DNA from: Effrenium voratum
Lineage: Eukaryota > Sar > Dinophyceae > Suessiales > Symbiodiniaceae
Length of the DNA stretch: 64,000 nucleotides
Assembly: GCA_963377175.1 (NCBI GenBank)
Contig: CAUJNA010000180.1
Coordinates: 689,133-753,132 of the forward strand
Reading direction: 5' to 3'
Part shown: one piece after another, positions 42,401-55,696 of the stretch
How positions within the stretch are numbered: position 1 is the stretch's first letter
How the letters are laid out: each line of letters opens with the position of its first letter
Notes under the pieces: model-generated
The model's database searches: none
Told to the model about the DNA's origin: nothing
The model's input: the letters and a program-made list of their open reading frames with translations, nothing else
Program-made: the position numbers and the translations under genes

Positions 42401-45400
42401 GCAGCTTGCTGACTTTCCCAAATGCACTGGAAATGCAAGGGGGGGGAACCGTTTGGGTTGACAAAAAGTACCAGACTCAAAGACCCTTCAACATGGGGCG
42501 CTGTGCCCAGTTTGGCTCTAAAGGGTCGTGAAAACAAATCTGGGTAGGCCCAAAACTGGCATATCCCCAACAGCCGAGGAACCCGCTGCAATCCTGCAGA
42601 AACCTACCTGAAATCTGCTCCAAACCACGGCAGAACCTATCTGGGATGAGACCCGATAGCTTTCAGCTGACGGTGACAAGCAAAAACATCACCACTGGGT
42701 GTCTGGGGCCGCGAGTGACATAGTGACCCGCGCCTCCCATGGCGGGAAGTGCCCGAACTCCCGAAGCACTCCTCAGGCGTTTGGTTGGCGCCGTCTTGAC
42801 CAAAGCACGACTTTGGGCACCGCACTTAGGAAGCGAGTCGCAGGAGTGAGCTACAATTCGGGTTACCACGCGAATACTAAGTCGCCTGCCACTTCAAGAA
42901 GTTGGAGTATGTGTCAATCATTTGCTTGAAGCCTTTATCGACAATATGTCTCGCAGCCCAGCAGAAAGCTCAAGAAGAAGACTGCCAAAGTTGCACTGAC
43001 AACGTGGCGTGTCTCTCTTCGCCCGGACAATACTGAGTCAAGTAGAAGCGATTTTGCTTGCTCAACCGGGGTGCCTCTTGTTCTTAGGCTTCAAAGGTGG
43101 CCGGCAATGTCAGTGAATGCAACCTGGCGGATTTCTGGTGGTTTTCTCCCAACAAATAAAGTATCCCCTTTAGTCAACAACTCAAAATGCATCACCCTTC
43201 GCAAAAAAATCAACCGGGTGGTTGTACTTGAAACCATTTGTGGGGAGAAGACCACAGAAACCTAATGTATCAGGAAAAGTTCGCAAGGAAGCGGTCTGAT
43301 CGAAGCGTTCAGAGATCCCTTTTAGGTAGTAGGGGATGGACATGTCAACTTGTTTAAAATCGGCAGGTCGTTGTTGGTGAATTGAGTCAATTGGAACTTG
43401 TGGCGCTTCTCAAAATTGGGGAACCCCTCAAATCAACTGGCTGCAGCGCGGTTTAGCCTCAACGAGCATCCCAAATTCAAAAATGGGGTCCCTGAAAGCA
43501 AAGGAACACTCAATGGCGGGGGGAATCTCGAACATATAAATAACCAAAACCCCAACTGCGCAAAGACAAGCCTGACCACGGTGCGCGACAAGGACTTTCA
43601 GTGAAAGGATAGAAAAACCCAAAAGTGATGTCCCAGAAGGTGATGTTTTGATCATTCAACAATAGCATACAGAACCCTCCGAAATTCAAAATGGCCCTAG
43701 TTTCGACACGTAGCCACATCAAGGAATCCTTGTTCGAGAAGTTCCGCACAAGCCCAAATTCTCTTTCAACAAGCCTTTCTCACGGATTGCCTAGGTCATC
43801 TGCCCCAAAACAATTTTCCAAAGATGCAGGGTAAAACAACATGCGAGCAGGTTTAAGTCAATCTGCCGCAAGGTCAGCCATTTTTCCTTTGGGCGTGTCT
43901 CAAAATAAGGACCCCCTTTCTGGAATTGTTTCAGAGACAAACCCATAGGACACCGCCAGTTTGTTGCGGCAAGTATGAGACAAACCCATTTTCGCGTGTG
44001 ATTGAATTTTTGTTTGGGATGGTCTTCAAGGGCAATCCTTGAAATCCACCGGAAGCCGCCCATCGGGGGGCCCCAAATCCAACTTTTAAATAAACCTATG
44101 TCTCCAAGTGGAGACATCCAGGTCAGGACTTTTCGCAATTCAAAAGGGGTTTGGGTTGGGGATGGTCTCGTTTCGCAGGGATATTACTTCCTTTTCTCAA
44201 TGAGCTCTCCCCAAACTGGATGCTTAGCTTCTAAGGATGCGCGGGAGCTTGCAGAATCCACCCCAAATACTTGCTGAATGTGGAATTTCGGTCAACCGTT
44301 CACCATGTGATGAGGGTCGGGGTCGCTCATCTTTGAACAGCCAAAGAGTAAGCCTGCTGGATTTCCCCTTCAAGAGTGCCAAAAGAGTGCTGACCGAGCT
44401 TGTCAAGTGAATCGACAGGGGCATCAACCCCTCATGTGCCTGTATGCTCCCCTTTCAAACCGAAAAGGGTTCGAACGAAAAGGCGACCTCACTTGGCAGC
44501 ACAGACCTGAAATACGAGATTCCCTACGGTAAATGGGGAGGGAGTGGGCGGATCCCCCCTTTCGTTCTTCTAGTCTACCCAACGGGAATTGAGACAATAT
44601 TCAATAATTTAGATTTCCAGCGGATGGCCTTACTGCCCAGAAAACACACATCTTCCCAAAAAGCTCAAGCTCAAAAGATCCAACCAACTAGCTAGTCAAC
44701 TGCCGCCTCTGAGCCCCCTGCCCGCCAGAGGTAGCAGCACACTGCCCACTGAAGCCTGGCGCTTTCTGAAAACCACGCCGAGGCCGAGGGCTCAAGAACC
44801 TGAAAGTCCCATACCTCCAGTCGATGTCCAGCAAACGCATCATGATTGCTGCTGGTGGATTTTGAAGGCACGACCAACCCAAGAAGGGAACAAAAGGGCA
44901 CCACGGAAGGTTCAGGAAGTGGGAATCCTTGAGCTTCCGTTGAAAAGAAAAGCGGGTCACCTGGTGGACTCATGGTGGGTCTGACGACGAATTTGGTCAG
45001 GGCATCAGTGAGGGAAGTCTTTAAATAGAGGCTCCATCTGATGACTAGGTGTCTGAACAGGGAGGGGGGGTTTGGCTCAATATGTCAACCAGAAGGGAAC
45101 AAGGGGGAATCACCAAAACAGCCAAAGTGTAAAGCAAAATATATCAGGATCAGGTTTGTATAAAAGTGCATACTTGGTATCAAAATTTCAGAATAACACA
45201 TATTTGTTTCCATTAAGTTCACCGTCAAGTTCAATGTTCCGTCACCTAAATTCAACAGCAATCTGAGGCGCATCTCATATGCGACGCGAAGCATCAAACG
45301 CAACTCGTGCCAAACTGGGTGACTATCTTTCTCACACCCCAAGTGGTAGGCATAAGCTATCAGTATCTTTCCCGCTGTTTCTCAGTCTACTGGATGAGTT

Positions 45401-45732
45401 GTTCATTGCCCATTCTTTTCTTGCAGTGCCCTTTTGTGACACCAAACGCTTCCCCTTTGCTTTGATGGCCCCGCGGAAAGATTTAGATCATGAGGTTCCT
45501 GGGCGGAAGTTGCCAAAATAAGCCTAGAAGAGGTCATCCCCCAAACAACATGGTTGGAGTATTATTGTTGTATTTTTTGCCAAATGCTTCGCAACATGCG
45601 GGGGAATGTTGCGCAACATGTCTTGAGGTTGTGTAGTGGGGAGTGGGGCCACCAGTGGCTGTGATTAGTTTGTGAGTGGAGGCAACATGCGGTTCCTATC
45701 TGAACAGGTAGGTTTTGGTACCCACATATTAT

Positions 45733-45748
45733 ACATATATATATATAC
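45733..45748. repeat. (TA)n microsatellite
   Basis: A short run of TA dinucleotides (ATACATATATATATATAC) in non-coding DNA. Confidence 0.8.
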
Positions 45749-48700
45749 TACACGTCTTTTTGGGGACGATGTAGAAGGATAAGACGCATGAACCGCCCGG
45801 ACGCTTGAGGCGCCTCCAGCTTGACAACCTCTGGCATCAAAGGCACATTTTCCTCGTGGAACTGAAGACACCTGGCCGCTGACAGAGGCTTTTCCGTTGC
45901 ACCCAAGGCATCCCTTGGTTGGAGACCTCAGTGGCCTTTAGGTTCTACCTGAGGCCCAGTTTCATCCACACTCAGTTGGACTGACCTATTGAGTTTACTG
46001 GCCACAAGGAATGCCGAGTCGGCGATGTGAATCATGTACTTTGGTAGGAAACCAGAATCAATCTGCCCTTGGCTGCCTAAGCGTCACAATTGAAGTCCGG
46101 CAGAGATGTAAGATGTCGCTAAACGTTGACCCGAGTGAGTTGAATGGCCAAAAAAGGTGACTCGTCGTAGATGGATGGGAATCAGCCACCTTGGCAATGC
46201 GAAGCCAAACGAAATCAACCACTGTTTGATTCATAGGAGAAACTCCCATCTTAGAGGGTAGCCGGATCACCTTTGGGTGCAACAACCATCGAAATATGCC
46301 AGGTTTATTCATCCACACGTGGTTGGGCGTTAACAGGTTGTCCAAACAAACACTTTGCTAAATAGTTGGAAACCTAGGCTTTTCACATGCGAAGCTCAGC
46401 AGAAACAAAACAAACAAACACGGACTGTCAAGCATGCCTACCCCCAAAGTATGTTTAAGCGGCATATGCGCTCCACACCGCCAGAATCCATCGCTGGAAA
46501 TGCCTTTGCAAAAAGGGGTCCTTCTTCCCCGACTTCGGAGAAAGTCGGGACCCGGCTCCTTCCAATCCAATTGGCAAGGGAACCGGATTGGGCTTTTCTG
46601 CCACAAAGGAGGGCGTGGGTTGCTGCACCCCAGTCAAACTGCGCCTTGGCACCCACCCTTTCAGTGCTCTGAACAATTCTCTGAGGGCTTTGATTCAACA
46701 AGTCCCAGCGGGCCTTCTCAAACACCCGCCCTTGGCTTTCTTCTTGTTGGCTGAATCTGCACAGCACGTGTTGTGCCACTCAAATGGCCTACAACATGTC
46801 GAGTCCTGGAATTCGGGGAGAGAGGACTTGAAAACCTGCGCGCCTGGTCTCTTCGCCCTCCTGGACCAGAAATCGGATGCGGCTGGCATAATGCAGCTTC
46901 CAGCGCCTGCCAGTGGCTTGGCCCAGAACCCCGAAAACGCCCTTCCATATCTGGCGTACACCGAAACAAAAGTGTTCTAGATGTTTTCATATTTGGTCCA
47001 ACTAGCCTAGCCAAGAATACAGCGTAATTTGTGAGGAGACTCCAGACTTCATGAGTGGATTGGCCCCAACGAGTCCAAACCATCAAAATTGCCGAAACTA
47101 GGGAAGTGAGCCAAAACACTGAGCAACCTGGGCGAAAACGAGCCACCTGAACAACTTGAGCAACGCCAACTTGAAAAACAACCTGAACAGTCTGAAACCA
47201 AACCGCCTTAAAAGCCCACTATACTGAAACTACTTGTTGTTGCAAACAAGCGCGACCTAAACAGCTGGACACCGGCAAACAACAAAACCACCAAATCAAA
47301 AACAACACAGGGGTTCTAACATCACCCCATCAAAAGAGACTCCAGTAACATTAGCCAGAAAAGTGATGGCTGAACCCCCCTGCAACAAGTCATGAGGCAC
47401 TCAGCACCACCACGACCAATAAAGGAAAATGGACAAATAACGTAAAATAAAACAAAACTTAAGCCAAACTGCTACCCAAAGACGGCTTGGCCATGTAAAT
47501 TGAGAGACCAAAGCAGCAACCCACCAAACACCCTGATCCCAGACTTGCAGGGGATTCTCGCGGGAGAAACAGGGGCACCTGGAAACGGCTCCAAAAAACA
47601 AGAAGACAGGGCACCACTGCGTTTGAAGGAGAAACCTTTCCAACAAAAGCTGAAAAATGATGGACAAAACAAAAACCTATTCCAGTTTACACACATCTTT
47701 CCCATGTTCTGCTTTTAGCCAGGCTCAGCGAGATACCCGAAGTAGGCTATTTGGAGTAGGGCCCCCGCGCGCACCGAGTCAGTGCCCCTTTTTCTGCAAA
47801 GCGCAGGCATCAACTGCCGAGGCGGGCTGCGGGCTCCGGGCCAGGTGCCACCTGCGCGCACGACACCGGGTGGTAGCCGCCCAACTTGGGGGGGAAGCGG
47901 GGATTTGGGATCAATCAACATCTGGGATGAAAATGGAATACATTTCCCCAACCCTGCTATTCTCAAGATTCCTTGAACAATTTGTCAGAACGCGAATCTG
48001 GCAGTGACATCCACCGACAAAAACAACAAGATCAAATCATCAGTTGCCTCTGGCTGGAAGTGTCCCCCAAGCTGCAATCAGGTAAAAGGTTCATTTCTGT
48101 TGTCACCGACACAAACGAAACGCATACTTTGATAATGGCTGAAATAACAAAAAAGAGGTGTGGGAATAAGCCCAGGCGATATCCGGAAGCCCCTGGAAGC
48201 CTGCAGAACCCAACCATGAAGGTTTCTCCGAACCGCCGGAGCGCACATTTTGGCAGAGACCGCGAAGCTTTCAGGTGTTGGGAAAGGCAAGAAGCTCCAG
48301 AAGTATTCCCAACCGCATGTCCAACAACATCGCCCAAAGTTCAAGCCCCAGGAAACTCGGAACCCGCAGGGACTCAAACTCAGCCAGGGGAAAAATTATG
48401 CCAACAGCAAGCAACGTATGCGGTTCCCGGAATGGACTTGGACAATTAGGGTTCGCCCGCCTGTCTTTCCGGGGGGAAAGTTTAATGAGTCCCCTGCATC
48501 CCTCAAACTGATAGCAGACTATTGGATACTTTGGTTGCACCTCAAATAATCTTTGGCGAGGTTCTTCTAGTCCCAGCAACAGGAGGATGAGTCTTGCATC
48601 GCGCAATGCGTCAGCCTCTCATCGCACAGTGACTGACTTGCAAACTGCTCGCAAAACAGGGTCCTTATGTGTCCCATGCTGGGTGATTCAAACAGCAGTC

Positions 48701-51700
48701 GTTGGGCCGAGTTCAATCGAAAGTTCCTTTTGGTGGGGCATGTTCGAAGTTGAGTAATTTTATCAACGCTCTTTTGCTCAAGCAGCTGCAATATCAGAAT
48801 CAAGTTCGGTCATTCGAACCAAGCCAACCAAATCATGCAGAATGAACCAAACAACACAACGCTTCCGAATCCTGAAGCATAAAGCAAGCTACGCAAAACA
48901 ATAGGGTCGAACCCTTCGCGCAGTCATGGATCAAGGCATGTTGGTAAAACACAAAAAACACCTTCCAGAGGCAACTCCACAGAAAGATGAATGTGCTGCT
49001 CAAATGCGTATCTGGTGGCCTCCAATTTAGCCTCAGGCAGGGCAAGTGACAATTTCCGTGCTGCCAAAATGGGATTCCCATTTGCATGTCTGTTTTTCAT
49101 GTTAGACTCACTTTTCCACAACCGACGAAGGCAAAATCCTCCGGAAGCCCAAAATTTTGGGACCAAACAGGTGATCTCTCTAGCTGCGCAACCGTTTTGG
49201 AAATCAGACACCCTCTGGAGTGCTCCACCTGACCCTTTTTGCGCAACCCTGCAAACCACCTCCCGACGAGCCCGCTCCCAAAAGTTGAGGCCTGATTTGG
49301 TTTTGGTGACCGAATTACCACGAATCATCGACCCTCACACGTTCGGGGGAATCCTTGTGGTGTTGATTGGGTCTTTGCAAGCACACACAACCCAAACCTC
49401 TCAAAGTGGCGGTGCTCACCCCGAACCCCCGGCCTCAGGCGGCTCCAAGCACGCTGCCACGCTGAACCTGGAGTCTGGGAGCCCTTGGCTACGAAACCAA
49501 TTCCCCTTGCGCTCGCGAAACTGCAAAAGTAATGGAAGTCCATGGCAGCTCTCGGTTGAGGTCATATTGTTCGGGCGGTTGGCGTGGTACACCCGCTGCG
49601 TCTCCGTCTCACGGACTGTGCCTGTAGAATCTTGCACCCCCTGTTGAAAGTCGTAAAGTAGCCCATCGAGCTGTATTCCACCAGACGAGTGGCATTGAAC
49701 ACAAACAAAATCTGGCGAGGCAATCAATGGCTTCCCAACGCTGACCACCTCGCACCGGCATTCTCGATGCAATCGCATTGGCATAAAGCGTCCCACGGTC
49801 CGTGGTGCTGTCCAATGGCGGCCACGAGACAACGTTCGCCGAACCCAACTTCGGCGGTTCGGAACTCCACGTGGGGGATCGATCGGCTAATTGCTTGTCC
49901 TAAGGATCCAAGTGCTACCTGCGTAACTCTTTGCTATGCAAGTGGGTTAGAACCGGGGATTACTCGTGGTTTCCTTGTGGCAACTGTAGAACAACTTCAG
50001 GTGCAGGTAGGTGCCCTAGTTCTTTTCCGCCCTTGGAGCCGCTGCCAGGCCGGCTAAGTTTAAAAAGTCCCTCACTACCTGGGAGGACTTCAATGGCCTC
50101 CTGACAAATTCTGGGAGCTGGCATCAGAATCTGGCTGAAGGGCCCTAACACCAAGTTTCCACATGGATTGCTCTCATTTGCATCCAAAGGAGTTGAAAGC
50201 CACGGGCTCTCCGTGCACTTGGCACCTGGGTCAAGTAGATAGACCCATTGGAACCAGGACTCAAAGTAAGCCGGCAACTCACAGGGTGCGATCTGGTCGA
50301 TCCGCTGCAAGTGAGTAATTCAAAGTGGGCAGCCCTAACATTGCATGTAAAGGTAATTTACGATTGGCAGGAGAGTCATGCCCTCATTCCCAACCGGTCA
50401 AGTTGTGAAACATGGACCTGACCACCCTTTCTGGGAGTGAAAGTACATCTATTGCTACCTTAGATGGCGCTCACAGCCATCTGATGACGGGTTGCACCTA
50501 AACATTGGGGGGGCGGGGCGGGGGGTTATGGAGGCTCCAGGCATTTTATTTTGAACTGTTGACCTCCCTCCTTACCCCAAGACAAAGATCATAGCAACTC
50601 GCTCGCTCAGTGGCCGTGAGCAACAAGACACTCTTGTGTGTTGTTGGCTAGTTGAAGTGGAAAACCCTCTTCAACAAACACCAGCAACGAGTGCCATTGG
50701 ACGATGGGGACAACTCAATGAAGGTCAAGGGGAAGAGAGCTGGACCCGGAAAGTGGGACCCACCTGGTGGTGTTGCCTTAACAAAGCAACACACTATGAA
50801 TTTCGAGAGAAGAGGCCCTGAATAGTGGTTTTAGATATCAATCCTTACCCAAATGCTGGCCACCTTGGCGTCCCTAGATCAATTCAAATCCTAGGGTTTG
50901 GGGTCAGGGCGGCCTTCTGGGTCCAAGATCAATTAGCCCTAAGGAAGCACTGGAGTCCGACCTCTCCCAACTCTCAACCCCTGGAATGCTACTTACTAAT
51001 TATGTCCAGTCACCACTATAGTAAGTAGCAGTATGGTTGCCTCTAGGTCTTACCAAGCGTCCCTTGGTTACCTGCTTAAACGCAACTGGATCCACTGGGC
51101 TAGCAACTGGCTGGTTCTTTGCAGGCCCTGGGAAACTGAACAAGGCCGACAAGCAACGAAAAACATACCGTGTCTCCTCCACGTCCAACTGGTTGAAATA
51201 GTTGTCGGGAGTTTTGGGCCTTGTAGACTAGTCCCTGGGATTGCCCAAACAGTTAAACTGAGTAGATTTGGAAGAGGCAGGGAATGTATTGCTTTTGTTG
51301 TTGCTGTAAAACTGCTTATTTCAATCAGTTGGGTGTGGAGGAAGCTCCTTGGGCCAGTTGGCAAATTATTTTTTGCAAGCTGATTTCAAGGAACCCCCCC
51401 TTGTAAATCATGTGGCTTTTGGATGTATCCTTCTACTCAACTGAGCCTATACCGGAACGCTGAAGTACCTCTTTCCCTGGCCTCGAGGACTTCAGGAGTC
51501 CTTCTGCAGCACGTCGGCCTCGCCCGCACGGCGAGCCAAGACGAACCCCGACGCCAGTAGGGGGGCTTCTCAAAGTGAATCTACAAGGCCACACAATTTT
51601 ATGGTCTGCTATGAAAACCCCCCACTTGGCCTCCTCTGGTGGAGTATTGGGATGAAACTCCGAAACCGACCAAACAAAGCAAAGCAAGTCGTACCGCACG

Positions 51701-52493
51701 AATCTGGAGAGGAGGTAGCCAGTCGATGCAGGCAAGCCCAGTAGATGACACAGTTCAAGCAACTGGGTCGCCAGGGTCCTCTTGCAAGCCTTTTCTAGCC
51801 AGGGTACATTACCCAGAAACTGGAGTGAGTTGAACAAGGGGGTTGCAAGTGGAACTGCCAAATCAACGACTGACTTCGCGCTAAGAGAAACTCACCTCAT
51901 GGGCAAAAATGTGATGATTCATGGTGAAATTAAAGCAAACCCTGGACCTCCCCCATGCCAAACCTGTCTTTCGCTGTCGGGTAGGAATCACAAGGTGTTG
52001 GGAATGGACCCAATGATCCCCAGCAAACGACACCACAAGAGATGGTTCATAGTACTTAAATATCACTGGACATGGGGTCTTTGCCTCTTTCACTGCCCGA
52101 TGCTTGAGCCTCATCTCAGCTGAGAAGTGCCAAGAGCTGTGGTGTTGGGTTGAAACTCTCCTTTCTGGCTGGTTGCTCTCAAAGGGAACCGGGTTGGTAG
52201 GTGTCCTTATTCCCTTCAAAAGCAACCAAAAGGGAGCAAGCCCCCAATATGGAACCACACCCAAACTATGCCAAACAAGCTGAAACCTAAGCTGACTGGA
52301 CAACAGGAAGCAGAATTTGCAAATTTGGCCAAAAACTCATTAGGGCTTGTCCCATCAAGTTCGTCCTCCCATGCCCGCGCATGCACCAAGGGGTATTGGC
52401 TGTCGCAACAAGCCGCAAGCACGCGCCGAATCATAAATCCGAGTGGCTCTTGGTTTGTCGGGCTCGTCCGACTCGGCCATCAACTCAGCCACG

Positions 52494-52523
52494 CAGCCAC
52501 GCAGCCACGCGGTGCCCACAACC
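52494..52523. repeat. 9-bp tandem repeat CAGCCACG
   Basis: CAGCCACG-type units are repeated three to four times in non-coding DNA. Confidence 0.6.
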
Positions 52524-53572
52524 CACATGGAACAATTGCGGGTTGGTCAGCCTCTTCTTGCGAAAACAAAATGATTTTTTGTTTTAAAAAGAAAAAAAAC
52601 AAGCTGAGAAATCCTCTGGTTTTCGTCCTTGATGTTTGGTGAGTTCCCTTCTCATCCCGACCCCCAAATTGGTTATGCAGGCTGTGCTCCCATATGGCAT
52701 CCAACAGACCCAGGGCCTCAAATCCCCAAACGACCAATCCAAACCTCAAATTAGTGTTCCCTCATCTACAGGTTACATGAACCAATGGTGTGGTTGAGGC
52801 AGTCTGTTCGCCAGAGAGCCTTACGGACCAGCAATGTTGTCGGTGAAGGAAATGCTCTGAAATGAACAGACTCCGTCCCATTCAACATGATCGTAACAAG
52901 TTGTAAGAAACTTGACAACACTGGTATAGGGCAACCAAAGAAAGCCAAGCAATTATCTACCCTTTTGACTTGATCAATATTTTTCTTGGCCCGCATCGGG
53001 GCTACGCTGAAAAAATGTGTTCAGGTTGTGCTTCATATTTTGTCTACCCTAGCATATCAAATAGTTTTGGAGGAGACTCCAGACTGGGATACCCATCTCA
53101 GATGGCGGTTCCCCTCTGGTTTCCTTTCGAAACAAGAGCAAAATATATATTTACCAACTGCAAAGAACACAGCTGAACTGCACGCAAATCCTGGTATTCG
53201 AGCGGTCTATACAAAATTCCTGGGAAATAATCCGAACGATATCCGCAAGTTTGACAGTCCCTAATCTTCATCTACCCTAAATGGTGTTGATTGTACGTCA
53301 TCTGAAAAAGGTTGCACTATTGATCATTGTTGGTGCTTTAGTTATTGTCCTATTGTTGCCAAAATTGAACAAAGGTAAACAAAGGGACAATCAACAGACA
53401 AACATTCCCGCTTCACAATGTTCAGGTCGAAGGGCTTGGAAGGCCCTAGAAACAGTCCGAATCATGAGCTCAACTATTGGCCTGCCTTATGTATGCCCGA
53501 AAACTGAAACAGCTGGTTGTGGGCCCCACAGAAATAGTGGTGGTGTCTTTTCCAAACAAGCCGGAAAGGGTA

Positions 53573-53875
53573 TCAAGCAAACGATCCCCCGAAACAACAC
53601 GAACTGAATAAAACGAGCTGTTCCACGCTAAGCCAAGACGTCCACCTCAAGGCCATTGTCGTCGGATGCCAAAAGTGTCTGCAAGCTGGCAGCTGCTGCC
53701 TGGATAAGGCCGGACGAAAAGGGGAGCATAGCACCAGCTTGTTGCTGTCCCGCGAAGAATTCCACTGGCCTCCTCTCGCCGCATCATCGATGAGCCTCTC
53801 CTTTCCCGAAGCTTGCGTAATCACGCATCGCGGGATCAGGCGAAAAGGCTGGCCCCCGGCGAAGCGCTGAAGTTC
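53573..53875 (-). pseudogene. Reverse-transcriptase fingers fragment
   Basis: The minus strand reads FRLIPRCVITQASGKERLID then DDAARGGQWNSSRDSNKLVL and CSPFRPAL. This fits the start of an RT domain (RxIPRxxV...GKxRxIDDAxxGGxN...NKLVLCS), in a form I associate with dinoflagellate RTs. After CSPFRPAL the sense moves by one base: the neighbouring frame continues LIQAAAASLQTLLASDD, ending at a stop. A stop also lies upstream in the first frame. The fragment is therefore frame-broken and lacks the palm motifs. It is a different RT lineage from the one at 10.6-12 kb. Confidence 0.5.
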
Positions 53876-55228
53876 ACGCGGCCCTCCGCATAGCCTGATT
53901 TGCTGCGTTGTTGTGCAGGGAATTGCCTCTTTGTCTCCTCGGATGCATAGCCTTGATCACCAGAGAGCCCTGGCTGCGCCAGCTCGTCAGGTGGGGGAGT
54001 TTGGCACAGATGTACCGTGGTCAACACTTTCACTTGCTTGGGGTAGGGATTGTCATCAACCCTTTCAGAATATTTTAGCGGGGTACTCCGGGTACATCCG
54101 AACTGGAGTTGTTGACATTAAGCAGGCTTGACCATGGCATGTGTGACCCCTGGGCGCATGGACAACATGTGGTTTTCCTGAAAGGATGTAAACAAATTGG
54201 GTTGTCCCCCCAGTTGCTCCCTAAACAAACAGTAGACAATACCATTGTCTGCGAGTTCAATCACAATTCAAACACCTAGAATAAGGGATCCGCCGGTAAA
54301 GCACCTTCATCATGGTAAGCTTGTTTTACCGCCGAATCGGTGATCCCGGCAAAAAATACGCAAACAATATCGGCAGTTTGTTGGGTGACCAAAATGGGTT
54401 CTTATCAACGGGTTCCAGGACGCTCCACGCATGATTGTCCTTTGGTGCACGCGATCGTAAGGAACCCTTTAATTAGACCCCGTTCAACGGGTGCCCTGCA
54501 TCAAGTACCAAGTGATAAGACTGACAGTTCCTCGTGAAGCGCGTCAAAACTGGGAACGGACCACTTGTCCCCCAAACCCACGTTAAGTGTCGCGCCATCT
54601 GCAGCGCCCGCCGCGCTGCCAAACGCCGCTCCTGGCAACTCAACTGGACTCGAGGCCGAGTTCTGGCGCGGCCGACCGGACACAAGAGAGGGACACAAAC
54701 TCGCCTCGGCCCCCAGGGCCGGGAAGCGGTCAGACCCCTTCAGAACCTCTTCAGGATCTTCTTCACCACTCCCAAATTCCTGTTAAAACTGGTCAAATGC
54801 CAATTAACCCCCTAAAAACCGTAGAGGCCTGCCAAACTCGCTTCTAGAAACCTGTCAAAACCGGTCTCCCGTCAAATCCCCCTAGAAACCGTCAAAATCC
54901 CCAAAAACAAGCCGTCCAATACCCTAGAAATTTGGACCCGCACTTGGCCCACCATCCTGTAGCTCTCTGCGGCTCTCGGTCTGGCCCTTGAAGCCAGGTG
55001 GCATCGTGCGGACATGCGCCCACCCGCTAGCTTGGAAACCAGCTCACGCATTTCGGCGCCGACTCACTCACTTTAAGAACATCACTTCAAGGCAAACTGA
55101 AGCACAGTATATACCTCAAAGCCAGCCAAAAGCGGACTGGCCGAGGCGGGCAACGCGAAGCGTTTACAATTATGTTCTCGGCTTAGTCAAAGGGCGAAGA
55201 CGTAAGAAAGGACCCTGCACCTGCAAGG
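53876..55228. other. Mostly non-coding, one GC-rich patch
   Basis: 54541-54760 is GC-rich, and two plus-strand frames show third-position G/C enrichment, so an exon is possible but neither frame can be chosen. Copy 5 of the dispersed motif lies at 54303. Otherwise nothing is recognised. Confidence 0.4.
54303..54322 (+). repeat. Dispersed CCTTCATCATGG-GTGAGCT motif, copy 5
   Basis: ACCTTCATCATGGTAAGCTT followed by GTTTTACC, as in copy 4. The upstream bases AGGGATCCGC...AAAGC resemble those before copy 2. Confidence 0.5.
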
Positions 55229-55690
55229 AGCGCATTGTTCATCTTTACTCTTTTGGGAAGCGCGTAGCGGGTAAAAACGTCAGAGTCTGAACAGGTGCGA
55301 GGGGTCTCCCGAATCAGCAATGGCCCTGGGAGTAAGAATGAACAAAGCGCATTGTTCATCTTTACTCTTTTGGGAAGCGCGTAGCGGGTAAAAACGTCAG
55401 AGTCTGAACAGGTGCGAGAAGTCTCTCGAATCAACAATGGCCCTGGAAATGAGAATGAACAAAGCGCATTGTTCATCTTTACTCTTTTGGGAAGCGCGTA
55501 GCGGGTAAAAACGTCAGAGTCTGAACAGGTGCGAGTGGTCTCTCGAATCAGCAATGGCCCTGGGAGTAAGAATGAACAAAGCGCATTGTTCATCTTTACT
55601 CTTTTGGGAAGCGCGTAGCGGGTAAACACGTCAGAGTCTGAACAGGTGCGAGGGGTCTCTAGAAAAAGCAATGGCCCTGGGAGTAAGTTT
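55229..55690 (+). repeat. 117-bp tandem repeat, four units
   Basis: CGCATTGTTCATC starts at 55231, 55348, 55465 and 55582, an exact 117-bp spacing. Units differ by a few bases, mostly just after AACAGGTGCGAG. At the internal joints GAACAA and TTGTTC form a 6-bp inverted repeat around AGCGCA. As 117 is divisible by three, the minus strand shows a 39-residue repeated open frame (CSDSDVFTRYALPKRV), probably a by-product. Confidence 0.95.
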
Positions 55691-55696
55691 CTGAAC

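Larger units (their letters stand above)
37554..53572. other. Long non-coding stretch, no supported gene
   Basis: Sixteen kilobases without a convincing exon. A GC-rich patch at about 47757-47905 has an open plus-strand frame with some third-position bias but no clear splice sites. Recurrent short words appear: GGAGGAGACTCCAGA at 53069 (also 3838, with a shorter form near 47032), the CTCAAAATAGGG-type word near 43.4 and 43.9 kb, and two CCTTCATCATGG motif copies. Confidence 0.5.
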
